33,295 bases of DNA, taken from contig NZ_FWXI01000033.1 of the NCBI RefSeq assembly GCF_900176355.1, positions 1 to 33,295 of the forward strand. The letters run 5' to 3'. A model generated the notes under the pieces. It saw only the letters and a program-made list of their open reading frames with translations, did no database searches and had not been told where the DNA came from. Positions 1 through 8,098 of this stretch are shown one piece after another. Origin of the DNA: Sporomusa malonica (GTDB taxonomy: Bacteria > Bacillota > Negativicutes > Sporomusales > Sporomusaceae). A program made the translations under genes and the position numbers. How positions within the stretch are numbered: the first letter of the stretch is position 1; every line of letters begins with the position of its first letter.

Positions 1-89
1 GCTGTCAGCGAGGTTTTGCCATGGTCAACGTGACCGATGGTGCCAATGTTAACGTGCGGCTTGTTTCTTTCAAACTTTTTCTTAGCCAT
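1..89 (-). CDS. tuf: Elongation factor Tu, N-terminal fragment
   Basis: This is the first 29 codons of the GTPase that delivers aminoacyl-tRNA to the ribosome; the rest lies beyond the left edge. The visible residues include the family opening MAKKKFERNKPHVNIG and the G1 region GHVDHGKTSLT, whose GKT binds the nucleotide phosphates. The ATG (87-89) follows a strong AAGGGAGG ribosome-binding site at about 101-110. It lies downstream of five tRNA genes on the same strand, as in the tRNA-tufB operons of other bacteria. A terminator-like hairpin at 277-313 separates it from the last tRNA, so it may also have its own promoter. Confidence 0.97.
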   Translation of the reverse strand, partial: MAKKKFERNKPHVNIGTIGHVDHGKTSLT

Positions 90-276
90 TTGAGTTGATA
101 GCCTCCCTTAATTAACTTTATCATAATTATGTATTAACACAAATAATCAACAGTATACATCTTTTTACAACGCCACAGCAGCTTTGCCAGGCGCCTGCGG
201 CATAGCCGCATTTTCTCTACAAAGCTAGATTATTCTATTTAACATGTAAAATTCCTGCTGCATATAGGTCATGAAA

Positions 277-313
277 ATAAAAAAACCTCACAATTAATTG
301 CAAGGCTTTTTTT
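277..313 (-). terminator. Intrinsic terminator after the tRNA cluster
   Basis: On the minus strand an imperfect stem (GCCTTGCAATT with AATTGTGAGGT, including G-T pairs) is followed by a run of T. It lies three bases after the CCA end of tRNA-Met and about 190 bp before tuf. It should end or attenuate the tRNA transcript before the elongation factor gene. Confidence 0.75.
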
Positions 314-315
314 CA

Positions 316-392
316 TGGTGGCGGCGCAGGGATTTGAACCCCGGACACTTCGGGTATGAACCGAATGCTCTAGCCAGCTGAGCTACGCCGCC
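316..392 (-). tRNA. tRNA-Met (CAT), elongator
   Basis: A 77-nt cloverleaf with encoded CCA. The acceptor stem GGCGGCG pairs with CGCCGCC, and the anticodon loop is TTCATAC inside stem TTCGG/CCGAA. The body is close to elongator tRNA-Met of Bacillus as I remember it. An Ile2 tRNA with lysidine-modified CAT is the alternative and seems less likely. Confidence 0.93.
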
Positions 393-401
393 GTATTAAA
401 A

Positions 402-477
402 TGGAGCTAGTGACCGGGATTGAACCGGTGACCTTATCCTTACCAAGGATACGCTCTACCGACTGAGCTACACCAGC
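402..477 (-). tRNA. tRNA-Thr (GGT)
   Basis: A 76-nt cloverleaf with encoded CCA. The acceptor stem GCTGGTG pairs with CACTAGC through one G-T pair, and the anticodon loop TTGGTAA gives GGT, reading ACC and ACT. It is nine bases upstream of tRNA-Met. Confidence 0.95.
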
Positions 478-483
478 ACTTCG

Positions 484-611
484 GCAAAACGACTTATTAG
501 CGCCCATCTGCTTCGTTGCTCCTCAAAACGCTTGCTTACGCACTTCCCAGTGCGCCGCGCTGCACGTTTTTCCGGTGCGCCTCGCATCTGGACACTACTA
601 AGCCGTTTTGC
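484..611 (-). repeat. Structured dispersed repeat, family A copy 1
   Basis: A roughly 128-bp element fills the gap between tRNA-fMet and tRNA-Thr(GGT). Read on the minus strand, its core starts TAGTGTCCAGATGC and ends GCAGATGGGCGCTA, with an apical hairpin CGCACT-GGGA-AGTGCG. Outer arms GCAAAACG and CGTTTTGC extend the stem. A second copy lies at 19809-19928. The two core ends pair except for a tandem G-A/A-G mismatch. No open reading frame in it looks real. It lies within the predicted tRNA transcript, so it should be transcribed. Confidence 0.8.
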
Positions 612-664
612 AGCCTTGTGTCAGATACTTGGCTTGTCGCAGAATAGGTTAATAAGTTTGTTTC

Positions 665-687
665 TTTATAAAGCTGCGCTTTATAAA
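665..687. repeat. Perfect 10-bp inverted repeat in the tRNA spacer
   Basis: TTTATAAAGC, a 3-base loop and GCTTTATAAA form a perfect hairpin between tRNA-fMet and repeat A copy 1. No T-run follows on the transcribed strand, so it does not look like a terminator. A processing site for the tRNA precursor is possible but unproven. Confidence 0.6.
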
Positions 688-721
688 TTCAGGGTCGAAT
701 TTGTAAAGCGCGTTAATTACA

Positions 722-797
<76 letters not shown>

Positions 798-818
798 ATG
801 TTAAAATGAAAAGGTTCT

Positions 819-903
819 TGGTGGAGGGAGGTGGATTCGAACCACCGAAGTCAAAGACGGCAGATTTACAGTCTGCTCCCTTTAGCCACTCGGGAATCCC
901 TCC
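819..903 (-). tRNA. tRNA-Tyr (GTA)
   Basis: An 85-nt class II tRNA with a long variable arm and encoded CCA. The acceptor GGAGGGA pairs with TCCCTCC, and the anticodon loop CTGTAAA gives GTA inside stem GCAGA/TCTGC. Confidence 0.95.
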
Positions 904-912
904 ATATTTGAA

Positions 913-988
913 TGGAGCTGGCGAGAGGAATTGAACCCCCAACCTGCTGATTACAAGTCAGCTGCTCTACCAATTGAGCTACGCCAGC
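913..988 (-). tRNA. tRNA-Thr (TGT)
   Basis: A 76-nt cloverleaf with encoded CCA. The acceptor is GCTGGCG paired with CGCCAGC, and the anticodon loop CTTGTAA gives TGT, reading ACA and ACG. It is the first gene of the tRNA cluster, about 35 bp after the promoter. Confidence 0.95.
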
Positions 989-1026
989 ATCTTTTTCTTG
1001 CGAACCTTGTCTCAGTGACAAAACAT

Positions 1027-1055
1027 ATTATATAATAACTGACTTATCGTGTCAA
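1027..1055 (-). promoter_or_regulatory. Sigma-A promoter of the tRNA cluster
   Basis: TTGACA (1050-1055) and TATAAT (1027-1032) are both perfect consensus hexamers with a 17-bp spacer, and they sit directly before tRNA-Thr(TGT). This is the strength expected of a stable-RNA promoter. Confidence 0.9.
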
Positions 1056-1104
1056 CATCTTTTTAGTGGTTATTTTCACCAGACAACTGCAGGTCATGTT
1101 ACAA

Positions 1105-1905
1105 TTACCTTAAGAAAAAGTAATAATAGGACAGCCCAGCAACGATAAACCGGTAATAGGCAAATGACGCCAATGTGGAGTTATTGAGAAACCGCAAAAA
1201 CCATACAATTGAAATGTATGCGGTTATGAATGCAACAACAAATCCAATCGCAAGCATCGTAAAATCATCAGCACTCAGCGAATTCCAAATCTTCATCAAA
1301 TCATAAATGCAAGCTACCAGCATAAGCGGCACAGCAATAATAAAAGAAAACTCAGCAGCAGCCTTGCGGCTCATCCCTAGAAATAGGCCACCAGCAATGG
1401 TTGAGCCTGAGCGGGAAAAACCTGGCCATAATGATAAAATTTGAAATAATCCAACCCAAAAAGCCTGCTTGATTGTCATATTGTCAACATCGCGGGTTAG
1501 CGGACGACTTGCAGCTTTTTCAGCTACTAGCATAAGAATAGCGCCTGCTACCAGGCCAATAATAACAGTATATGGGGAAAATAGGTAGGTTTTTATCGCT
1601 TTGTGCAGAAGAAACCCAACTCCCATTACCGGTACAATTCCGGCTAACACATGCATAGCTGTCAGACCACCGCCGTAAATGTTAATGGCTCTGGGTCTAA
1701 ACATTGCCAGAAACTTGTCTCTGTATAAAATAAATACCGATAAAATAGCCCCTAATTGAATAAACACCTCAAATACGCTGGCCTTTTCTCCTTCAAAACC
1801 CAATAACGAACCAACCAAAATCATATGTCCTGTTGATGAAATTGGTAAAAATTCAGTCAAACCCTCTACAATGCCAATAATTACTGCAATCATATTCTCA
1901 CTCAT
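1105..1905 (-). CDS. uppP: Undecaprenyl-diphosphate phosphatase
   Basis: A BacA-family integral membrane enzyme that dephosphorylates undecaprenyl diphosphate so the lipid carrier can be reused in peptidoglycan synthesis; it also gives bacitracin tolerance. Both family signatures are visible: EGLTEFLPISSTGH near the N-terminus, and PGFSRSGST about 150 residues later. The rest is hydrophobic helices. The frame opens at 1914, but GGAAGG abuts that ATG. The ATG at 1905 has that ribosome-binding site at a proper nine-base distance, so I chose 1905. It starts just after the stop of the NUDIX gene, so the two are probably co-transcribed. Confidence 0.95.
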   Translation of the reverse strand: MSENMIAVIIGIVEGLTEFLPISSTGHMILVGSLLGFEGEKASVFEVFIQLGAILSVFILYRDKFLAMFRPRAINIYGGGLTAMHVLAGIVPVMGVGFLLHKAIKTYLFSPYTVIIGLVAGAILMLVAEKAASRPLTRDVDNMTIKQAFWVGLFQILSLWPGFSRSGSTIAGGLFLGMSRKAAAEFSFIIAVPLMLVACIYDLMKIWNSLSADDFTMLAIGFVVAFITAYISIVWFLRFLNNSTLASFAYYRFIVAGLSYYYFFLR

Positions 1906-1919
1906 ATTGTACATCCTTC

Positions 1920-2432
1920 CTAGTTGTTACTGTCTTCCGCCTGCAGCATATTGATTACCTGCGCATCAGTAGGAAATGCCAGGTCTGGCACCGCATCAAG
2001 TGAAAAATAGGCTACTTGGTCCAAGTCATCACCTGGGCAGAGAGTACCGCCAGCAATCTCGGCCATAAACCAAACGCCAACAGTATGAACAGACGGGTTG
2101 TGAAAGTTAGATAAAACGGTATAAACCCGCCCTGGCTCAATAACCAGTCCTGTCTCCTCCAGAAATTCGCGTATTACGGCATCACGGATATCTTCATCAT
2201 ATTCTACATAGCCGCAAGGTATGCACCACAATCCCGCATAACTAGCATTAGAGGCCCGTCTCCCCAGCAAAATCGCCCCGTTTTTCCGGACAATAGCCGC
2301 TACTCCGACAATAGGATTCTCGTAGATTGTATAAGCACACTTGCCACATACCAAACGCTCGCGCTCGCCAACTCGGCGATACGCTACCGCTCCACCGCAC
2401 TTAGGACAAAAATGAAAACGCTGTTTTCTCAT
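1920..2432 (-). CDS. NUDIX hydrolase with N-terminal zinc ribbon
   Basis: A pyrophosphohydrolase for nucleoside-diphosphate-linked substrates; the substrate cannot be told from sequence. The N-terminus has a zinc ribbon with two Cys pairs (FCPKCGG and VCGKC), as in NudC-like and ADP-ribose-type enzymes. The NUDIX box is complete: a Gly, then E five residues later, then REFLEETGL, which supplies the metal-binding glutamates. An ATG at 2432 follows AAGGAGGT at good spacing. It is immediately upstream of uppP, which suggests a shared transcript. Confidence 0.9.
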   Translation of the reverse strand: MRKQRFHFCPKCGGAVAYRRVGERERLVCGKCAYTIYENPIVGVAAIVRKNGAILLGRRASNASYAGLWCIPCGYVEYDEDIRDAVIREFLEETGLVIEPGRVYTVLSNFHNPSVHTVGVWFMAEIAGGTLCPGDDLDQVAYFSLDAVPDLAFPTDAQVINMLQAEDSNN

Positions 2433-2513
2433 AGCGACCTCCTTAGGACGATGTTACTATTTTACCATATTTCAACTAAATATCCTTATTAAATGAAAAA
2501 ATTAATTGTGATC

Positions 2514-2560
2514 AAAAAAAATCCCGAGGCTCAGTGTAAAAACACGTTTTGCTCCCGGGC
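2514..2560 (-). terminator. Terminator after the DUF421 gene
   Basis: On the minus strand a GC stem (CCCGGG with CCTCGGG) encloses an inner GTGT-TTTT-ACAC hairpin and is followed by eight T residues. Its upstream arm overlaps the last codons of the DUF421 gene. Confidence 0.8.
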
Positions 2561-3235
2561 ATCATCATTAATTACATGCAGTCGTTTATTTTGATCCATA
2601 AAAGCAATAAAGACATTGTGGATACTATTCTGATGCTGGCGGCGAAATTCTTCAATCTGCCGAGGCGAAAACCCCATATCTGTTAGTGCGCTCTCCTGTA
2701 ATTTGCCCTCCAAAATTACAGGCACCAGGATGCTGTTCGGATTTACAGTAAAATTGACCTGGCTTGGCGTCAGCGGCAAATGCTCTGCCTTTTTGAGCAC
2801 ACTTAGCTTACCATGAGGTTCCAAGACTGCAAGTTCGACGATTGTAATGTCAAACACATCTTTGTCCCGCAAAAGCTGCAGCAACGTCTCAACAGGCATA
2901 TGTACCTTACGCAGGCTGTCTTTGATAATCTGGCCGTTCTCTACCAACACTAGCGGCTTAAAGTTTAGTTTATGATTGAATGGACGGACTTTGATACTCA
3001 GCCATCCGAACAGCAGTTGCATCCCCCCCAATGCTAAAAGGGCAATGAGCGCGCTGACCAGTTCAATCCGGTGATCAACAATAAGCGCACCAGCCACTGC
3101 TCCAATTGTAATTGAAGTTAAAAAATCAAATGAGCTAAGCTCACCCAGCTGACGGCGACCGATCACCAGCATGATGATCAGCAGCACACCCATACCTGCA
3201 ACTACCCGAAACAGAGTAATGCCCAATGTTTCCAT
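2531..3235 (-). CDS. DUF421 (YetF/YcaP family) membrane protein
   Basis: A protein of the DUF421 family with three N-terminal membrane segments and a cytoplasmic or extracytoplasmic alpha/beta domain. Family traits visible are GRRQLGELSSFDFLTSITIG after the first helix, and the PLVLVENGQI segment followed by the ELLQLLRDK-like helix. Members occur singly or in sets in spore formers, and a precise function is not established. The frame could open at 3253, but the ATG at 3235 is the one preceded by GGAGGG at a six-base distance. It lies between pfkA and the NUDIX gene with its own terminator. Confidence 0.88.
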   Translation of the reverse strand: METLGITLFRVVAGMGVLLIIMLVIGRRQLGELSSFDFLTSITIGAVAGALIVDHRIELVSALIALLALGGMQLLFGWLSIKVRPFNHKLNFKPLVLVENGQIIKDSLRKVHMPVETLLQLLRDKDVFDITIVELAVLEPHGKLSVLKKAEHLPLTPSQVNFTVNPNSILVPVILEGKLQESALTDMGFSPRQIEEFRRQHQNSIHNVFIAFMDQNKRLHVINDDAREQNVFLH

Positions 3236-3303
3236 CGCAGCCCTCCATTGCATAGCTGAAAACTACGCAATATTTAGGCTTAGTTTAACCAACTAACGAC
3301 TTT

Positions 3304-4401
3304 TTAGTCACCAAAGCAAATGCCGATGGCCCGCCCGGCTTGTAGAAGCTCATCGTCAGCTGTAACATTATGTGCTTTGCCGGCAATCTCGTCAATCGGC
3401 ACACGAATAATCTGGTTTTTTCTGAGTGCCACCATATTGCCGAATGCCCCATCAAATATACATTTAGCCGCCGCTACGCCATAGCGGGTAGATAACACCC
3501 GGTCAAACGCTGTTGGCGTACCCCCGCGTTGAACATGCCCCAGCACAGTGCAGCGGGACTCTACACCTGTAAGCTTTTCAATCTCTCTGGCCAATTTTTC
3601 CCCTGCGCCGCCTAGGCGGACTTTCTCATGACTACCCTCGACAATGAGCGATACCGATTGTTCGCCGCCTTGAGGATATGCCCCCTCAGCAATAACGACA
3701 AGACTGAACAGACGCCCGCGCGCTTCACGTTCTTTAATCTTCGCGACCACTGAGTCTATTGCAAAAGGTATCTCCGGGAGTAAGATGCAGTCAGCACCAC
3801 CTGCCATACCGGCATGTAGCGCAATCCATCCAGCATAACGGCCCATCACCTCAAGCACCATGACCCGGTGGTGCGATTCAGCCGTAGTGTGTAACCTGTC
3901 AAGTGCGTCTGTAGCCACGCCAACAGCAGTGTCAAAGCCGAATGTTCTCTCAGTACCGGGGATATCGTTATCAATTGTCTTGGGAACAGCCACTACCGGC
4001 AGACCCAGATGATAAAATTCCGAAGCGATCTTGAGACTGCCATCACCGCCAATAACAACAATGGCTTCAATGTCCCTTTCCCGCAAGTTACAGAGCGCTT
4101 GAGCAGACATGTTCTCATAAACAATCTGGCTGTCCTGCTTTTTAGGGTAGTGAAAAGGATTGTCACGGTTGGTTGTACCAAGTATAGTCCCACCACGCGG
4201 TAAAATACCAGCAACACTGCTGTCTGTCATTTCGATCATTTGATTTTCGACCATACCGCCAAAACCATTTTTAATCCCCCATACCTTTAAGCCCTGACCA
4301 AGTGCGGTTCTCACAACAGCCCGAATAACAGCGTTAAGCCCAGGCGCATCACCGCCGCCAGTAAGTACTGCAATGGTTTTCACCTTGTTTACATTCGCCA
4401 T
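3304..4401 (-). CDS. pfkA: 6-phosphofructokinase
   Basis: Phosphorylates fructose 6-phosphate to fructose 1,6-bisphosphate, the committed step of glycolysis. At 365 residues it is longer than the roughly 320-residue bacterial PfkA and fits the longer 'group III' type. Visible motifs are GGGDAPGLN (phosphate donor site), IGGDGS (residues 118-122), PKTIDND (140-146, with the catalytic Asp) and MGRYAGWIAL. The Gly after GGD is the residue associated with ATP use. The Lys in PKTIDND is usual in pyrophosphate-dependent relatives, so the donor is predicted to be ATP, with some doubt. ATG at 4401 after GAGGTGATC. Confidence 0.95.
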   Translation of the reverse strand: MANVNKVKTIAVLTGGGDAPGLNAVIRAVVRTALGQGLKVWGIKNGFGGMVENQMIEMTDSSVAGILPRGGTILGTTNRDNPFHYPKKQDSQIVYENMSAQALCNLRERDIEAIVVIGGDGSLKIASEFYHLGLPVVAVPKTIDNDIPGTERTFGFDTAVGVATDALDRLHTTAESHHRVMVLEVMGRYAGWIALHAGMAGGADCILLPEIPFAIDSVVAKIKEREARGRLFSLVVIAEGAYPQGGEQSVSLIVEGSHEKVRLGGAGEKLAREIEKLTGVESRCTVLGHVQRGGTPTAFDRVLSTRYGVAAAKCIFDGAFGNMVALRKNQIIRVPIDEIAGKAHNVTADDELLQAGRAIGICFGD

Positions 4402-4431
4402 TTGATCACCTCATCGATAGTATATAATATG

Positions 4432-4462
4432 AAAAATGACACCGCCTTATGGTGTCATTTTT
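4432..4462 (-). terminator. Terminator after sigH
   Basis: A perfect 12-bp stem (AAAAATGACACC with GGTGTCATTTTT) around a 7-base loop ends in T residues on both strands. It separates sigH from pfkA. Confidence 0.9.
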
Positions 4463-4468
4463 GCTGCA

Positions 4469-5194
4469 TTATTCTTCATAGGTTAACTCTGTCGGAGCAT
4501 CCTTACTAAGGCCAGTAAGGCCTTTATACATACCGCGAATATCGCTGTCTTCACCGCGATTTTCCAAGTAGCGCTCTAACTTGCGTTTTACGCGTTGCAG
4601 CGCATTATCAATCGACTTGACATGGCGGTCAAGTTCAACAGCAATTTCCTGATAAGACTTACCATCAAGGTAAGACATTAGTACCTTCCACTCAAGATCG
4701 CTTAGAATCTCGCCCATTTTTTCTTCAATATCGACAAACTCCTCACGGCTGATTACCAGTTCTTCTGGGTCAGTCACTTTAGAACCGGATAGCACATCTA
4801 AGAGTGTACGGTCAGAGTCTTCGTCATAAATGGGTTTATTTAAAGAAACATATGAGTTCAAAGGAATGTGCTTCTGCCTAGTAGCTGTCTTAATCGCGGT
4901 AATGATCTGCCGTGTTACACATAACTCTGCAAACGCTCTAAACGAGGAGAGCTTGTCATTGCGGAAATCTCGAATCGCTTTGTATAAACCAATCATACCT
5001 TCTTGGATGATATCTTCGCGTTCAGCGCCGATTAAAAAGTATGATCTGGCTTTCGCCCGCACAAAGTTACGATATTTATTAATCAAATACTCCAGAGCGA
5101 CCGTGTTGTCATTATCTTTGGCGTCGAATACTATTTCTTCATCAGTTAAGTTGTCAAAACAACCATACAGATCGCGTTGAGTATTAACCCGCAT
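4469..5194 (-). CDS. sigH: RNA polymerase sigma-H factor
   Basis: The sigma-70 family factor that directs transition-state and early sporulation genes. It is very like Bacillus SigH over its whole core: the region-2 block NKYRNFVRAKARSYFLIGAE, the QEGMIGLYKAIRDF core-binding helix, ITAIKTATRQKHIPLNSY, and region 4 ending with RHVKSIDNALQRVKRKLE. The open frame extends to a GTG at 5299, but the ATG at 5194 has GGGGG seven bases before it and makes the N-terminus match the known family. With that start it has 241 residues, about 20 more than Bacillus SigH, because of an added C-terminal tail. It follows yacP as in Bacillus. Confidence 0.95.
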   Translation of the reverse strand: MRVNTQRDLYGCFDNLTDEEIVFDAKDNDNTVALEYLINKYRNFVRAKARSYFLIGAEREDIIQEGMIGLYKAIRDFRNDKLSSFRAFAELCVTRQIITAIKTATRQKHIPLNSYVSLNKPIYDEDSDRTLLDVLSGSKVTDPEELVISREEFVDIEEKMGEILSDLEWKVLMSYLDGKSYQEIAVELDRHVKSIDNALQRVKRKLERYLENRGEDSDIRGMYKGLTGLSKDAPTELTYEE

Positions 5195-5344
5195 CGCATC
5201 GCCCCCACTAGTTTTTATTTTGCTGTCTATAAACGGCCAATCAACTTTTCTTCCATCCAAACCGGCCATTTGTCCACCGTGAAAAAAATAAAAGTGCACT
5301 AAAGGATTAGTGCCGCTGTATTAGTTCACGTCTTGTCACAATAA

Positions 5345-5373
5345 ATTATACCTGTAAGCGCAAAGTTAGTCAA
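5345..5373 (-). promoter_or_regulatory. Sigma-A promoter of sigH
   Basis: TTGACT (5368-5373), a 17-bp spacer and TATAAT (5345-5350). The -35 box lies within the last codons of yacP, so sigH can be transcribed apart from the upstream operon. Transcription from here gives a leader of about 140 nt before the preferred ATG. Confidence 0.75.
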
Positions 5374-5881
5374 GCCCATCTCTGCGCATCTCATCAAGCC
5401 GTTTTAAGATATCTTTTCCCAGACGACTGCCAAGTTCATGGCGATCCCGCGCTAACACCTTCTGTGAGATGTTGGCTTTAATTTCTTTTTTTATGCTGGC
5501 AACATCATTTTTAAGCTCGCGAGCCGAAATCCTGAATGCACCAGCGCCTAAAATAAACATCTGCTCAGCAAAGTCTGAGGTGACAACATAGACGCGTTCA
5601 CCTTGACGGACAAGGTAGTATACCATTTTCTCGATGCAGCTGTCAGCTGTTTCGCCTTCTTTGGTATAAATCACCTCCAGCTCGCCTTGCATTTGGCTGA
5701 CAGTCCTACCTGTTGCCATATGTGCATCAAATACAATTATTGTCCTAAATCCTTTATATGCACCATATTCACTAAGTATGTCCACAAGTCTGTCACGGGC
5801 ATATTCTAAATTATCTTTGACAGCAATTAGCTCAGGCCAAGCATTAATCACATTATAGCCGTCGACAATTAACAAGTCCAT
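5366..5881 (-). CDS. yacP: YacP/Rae1-family NYN-domain ribonuclease
   Basis: A PIN-like NYN nuclease; the Bacillus orthologue Rae1 cuts mRNA in the ribosomal A site. The acidic active-site motifs are visible: LLIVDGYNVIN at the N-terminus, TIIVFDAH near residue 50, and VYVVTSDFAEQ near residue 100. The C-terminal third is charged and helical. Its length of 171 residues is normal for the family. It sits between the rlmB-VanW pair and sigH, as in the Bacillus order. GGAG lies 11 bases before the ATG, slightly far. Confidence 0.9.
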   Translation of the reverse strand: MDLLIVDGYNVINAWPELIAVKDNLEYARDRLVDILSEYGAYKGFRTIIVFDAHMATGRTVSQMQGELEVIYTKEGETADSCIEKMVYYLVRQGERVYVVTSDFAEQMFILGAGAFRISARELKNDVASIKKEIKANISQKVLARDRHELGSRLGKDILKRLDEMRRDGLD

Positions 5882-5900
5882 CGAGAGAAAATCTCCAATC

Positions 5901-7298
5901 TTATTGCATCCCAGTAGCTCCAGGCAGTTTTTCTTCAGCCTTAGGCGACTTAACTTCAGACTGCACTGGTTTGGGGGCTGGTCCCATTTTTATCACGGTG
6001 TTGTCCGGAGCATATCTGTCGCGCGATAATATTTCGCGTTTTAGTTCTTTACCAGTATTATCGCGGATAATCCGGACAACAGTAACCTCATACCCTGGCT
6101 TGCCTTCTTTTTCAACCTTGCTCTCTCCTGGAAGCAATGCCGGATCGGCCTTTTTAATAATTGATGGCTGAATCACCTGTTGACCAACTGTCACAACCTC
6201 AATTGTTTTATCCAGAGCCCGCTGTCCAAAAATCCCCACATTGAGCTTGTTACCTACTGTCTCAGCCATAATCATAACCGGCGCCGAACTATTATTCACA
6301 AATTTGAAATCAAGCGCATTATAGACAACCGTGGCATCCCGCCCGAGTGCCACATAGGAAAGCGGTTTGGAGTGGTTAGTGCGATCGACAATATTAAGTC
6401 CCGCCAACAACACAGCATTATAAAGTGTTGAAGAAACCTGACAAACGCCACCGCCTACTCCAGGCACAAACTCGCCATTAATTATCTCCATTGCCTCCTT
6501 AAAACCTTGAGCCTTTTCCCTCGGTCCTACAGTATCGTTATATGAAAAGATCTGTCCAGGATAAAGCAGATTGCCATTAATTTTCTGCGCAGACAGTTTT
6601 ACGTTGGCCGTCCGGTTAGAGTCCTCTGTATTAAACACGGTTGTATACACCGACACTAGTTCTTTAATGCCATTTCGGGCAAGCTCTGTGGCAGTGATCT
6701 CAGGGTAAACCGGCTTAACAGGCAGGATAATCGTGCTGGCATCGCTGCGATTAATCGCAGCAACTATTAATTCTTTGAGAGCCGCAACATCAATCTGACA
6801 TCCTTCTACCTCAGGCACAATGCCGCCTGCTCGTAAACTTAATGTTGCGTTATGCGGCGGCTTGTTGACCGTTTCCTGTAGATGTTCAATTATGGTATCT
6901 AATTTATCCTCATTATACTTGATTTTGAGGGGAATAGACCAGCCCTCAGCATGAGCAGCGCGAATATTTTTTATCCGCATCCACAACGAACCTTCACGAC
7001 CAACCTGCCAAGCGGCATCAGCCATTGCTTCCGGGTCAATAGAATAATCGATATTCTCAGGCTCAATGCGGAAAATTGCAGCATCATAGGATAACAAGAT
7101 AGGCCTAGGATTCTGCCCCTTTTGCCAGACATACAGCAGTTGGGTCACTTCATCCCGTGTTCTTCCGGCAACGTCGATATTCGCAACAGTTACTCCGGCA
7201 TACACTGTTTGGGCAAGCAGCAGCTGGGTCAGCCAAAAACCGACTGACCCTGTCAGAACAATTACCACTGCTAAAACAATACCCACCCAGTGTTTCAT
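5901..7298 (-). CDS. VanW-family protein with G5-like domain
   Basis: A cell-envelope protein anchored by an N-terminal membrane helix (about residues 5-28). A putative peptidoglycan-binding region (about 35-190) comes first, then a VanW domain (PGQIFSYNDTVGPREKAQGF and the Gly-rich GVGGGVCQVSSTLYN), then a G5-like beta domain and a Pro/Lys-rich tail. VanW proteins accompany some vancomycin-resistance clusters but their biochemical role is unknown. The start ATG overlaps the rlmB stop by four bases (ATGA), so the two are translationally coupled. It is an addition to the Bacillus-type gene order. Confidence 0.9.
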   Translation of the reverse strand: MKHWVGIVLAVVIVLTGSVGFWLTQLLLAQTVYAGVTVANIDVAGRTRDEVTQLLYVWQKGQNPRPILLSYDAAIFRIEPENIDYSIDPEAMADAAWQVGREGSLWMRIKNIRAAHAEGWSIPLKIKYNEDKLDTIIEHLQETVNKPPHNATLSLRAGGIVPEVEGCQIDVAALKELIVAAINRSDASTIILPVKPVYPEITATELARNGIKELVSVYTTVFNTEDSNRTANVKLSAQKINGNLLYPGQIFSYNDTVGPREKAQGFKEAMEIINGEFVPGVGGGVCQVSSTLYNAVLLAGLNIVDRTNHSKPLSYVALGRDATVVYNALDFKFVNNSSAPVMIMAETVGNKLNVGIFGQRALDKTIEVVTVGQQVIQPSIIKKADPALLPGESKVEKEGKPGYEVTVVRIIRDNTGKELKREILSRDRYAPDNTVIKMGPAPKPVQSEVKSPKAEEKLPGATGMQ

Positions 7299-8047
7299 TT
7301 TCCTTTCAGCTCCCTTTGTCTAAGAACTTCATAAAGTAAGAGCGAGCAGGCTACCGATGCATTAAGGGAGGTAATCTTCCCCCGCATCGGGATGCGTACA
7401 ACAAAATCACAGGCTTCTTTTGTTAATCGCCCCATCCCCTCGCCCTCGCTGCCAACAACAATAACAACAGGCCCGGTAAGATCGGCTTCGTAATAGTCTT
7501 TTGTCCCATCCATATCAGCCCCAACCACCCAGAGCCCCTGTTTTTTCAAAGCCTTAAGGGTTTGGGATACATTTCCGATTCTAGCTACCGGCACATGTTC
7601 CACCGCACCAGCCGAGGTTTTAGCGACCGTTTGCGTAAGCGGGCAGCTGCGCCGCTTGGGAATAAGTACACCGTGAACCCCTGTTGCATCAGCGGTACGT
7701 AAAATGGCACCAACATTGTGCGGATCTGCAAGTTCATCCAGGAGAACGAGAAAGGGCGTCTCACTTTTGCTGTAAGCTACTGATAAAATATCTTCCATCT
7801 CTACGTAAGCTACCGGTGCAGCCAAGGCAACTACACCTTGATGCCGCACTCCGGCAGACATCTGGTCGAGCTTGGCAGCCTCCACCTCTTGTATTACCAA
7901 TCCCTGTTCCCGGGCCTGACCAATGATATCGCGGATCGAACCCTGCCGTTCACCCTTGGCGACAAGGATTTTATTCAATGATCGTCCTGCTTTTAACGCT
8001 TCCAGTACACTATTGCGGCCAACTATTATTTCTGTTTCATCAGACAT
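7295..8047 (-). CDS. rlmB: 23S rRNA 2'-O-ribose methyltransferase, TrmH/SpoU family
   Basis: A knotted SPOUT methyltransferase, probably modifying 23S rRNA (G2251 in E. coli RlmB). The N-terminal substrate-binding domain opens with IIVGRNSVLEALKAGR. The three family motifs follow in order: NVGAILRTADATG, VVGSEGEGM and SLNASVACSLLLYE. AAGGAG lies before the ATG at 8047. Its place between mrnC and yacP matches Bacillus yacO. The exact target nucleoside is inferred from the family. Confidence 0.92.
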   Translation of the reverse strand: MSDETEIIVGRNSVLEALKAGRSLNKILVAKGERQGSIRDIIGQAREQGLVIQEVEAAKLDQMSAGVRHQGVVALAAPVAYVEMEDILSVAYSKSETPFLVLLDELADPHNVGAILRTADATGVHGVLIPKRRSCPLTQTVAKTSAGAVEHVPVARIGNVSQTLKALKKQGLWVVGADMDGTKDYYEADLTGPVVIVVGSEGEGMGRLTKEACDFVVRIPMRGKITSLNASVACSLLLYEVLRQRELKGK

Positions 8048-8098
8048 TTGTAATCGCTCCTTAAAAAATAGAAATAGTTTGGTGTTCTTTATTATTAT

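Noticed and set aside
196..210. TGCGGC-ATA-GCCGCA hairpin followed by TTTT on the plus strand, resembling a terminator
   Set aside because: No plus-strand gene lies upstream of it; on the transcribed strand no T-run follows. It is left as a hairpin in the tuf leader region.
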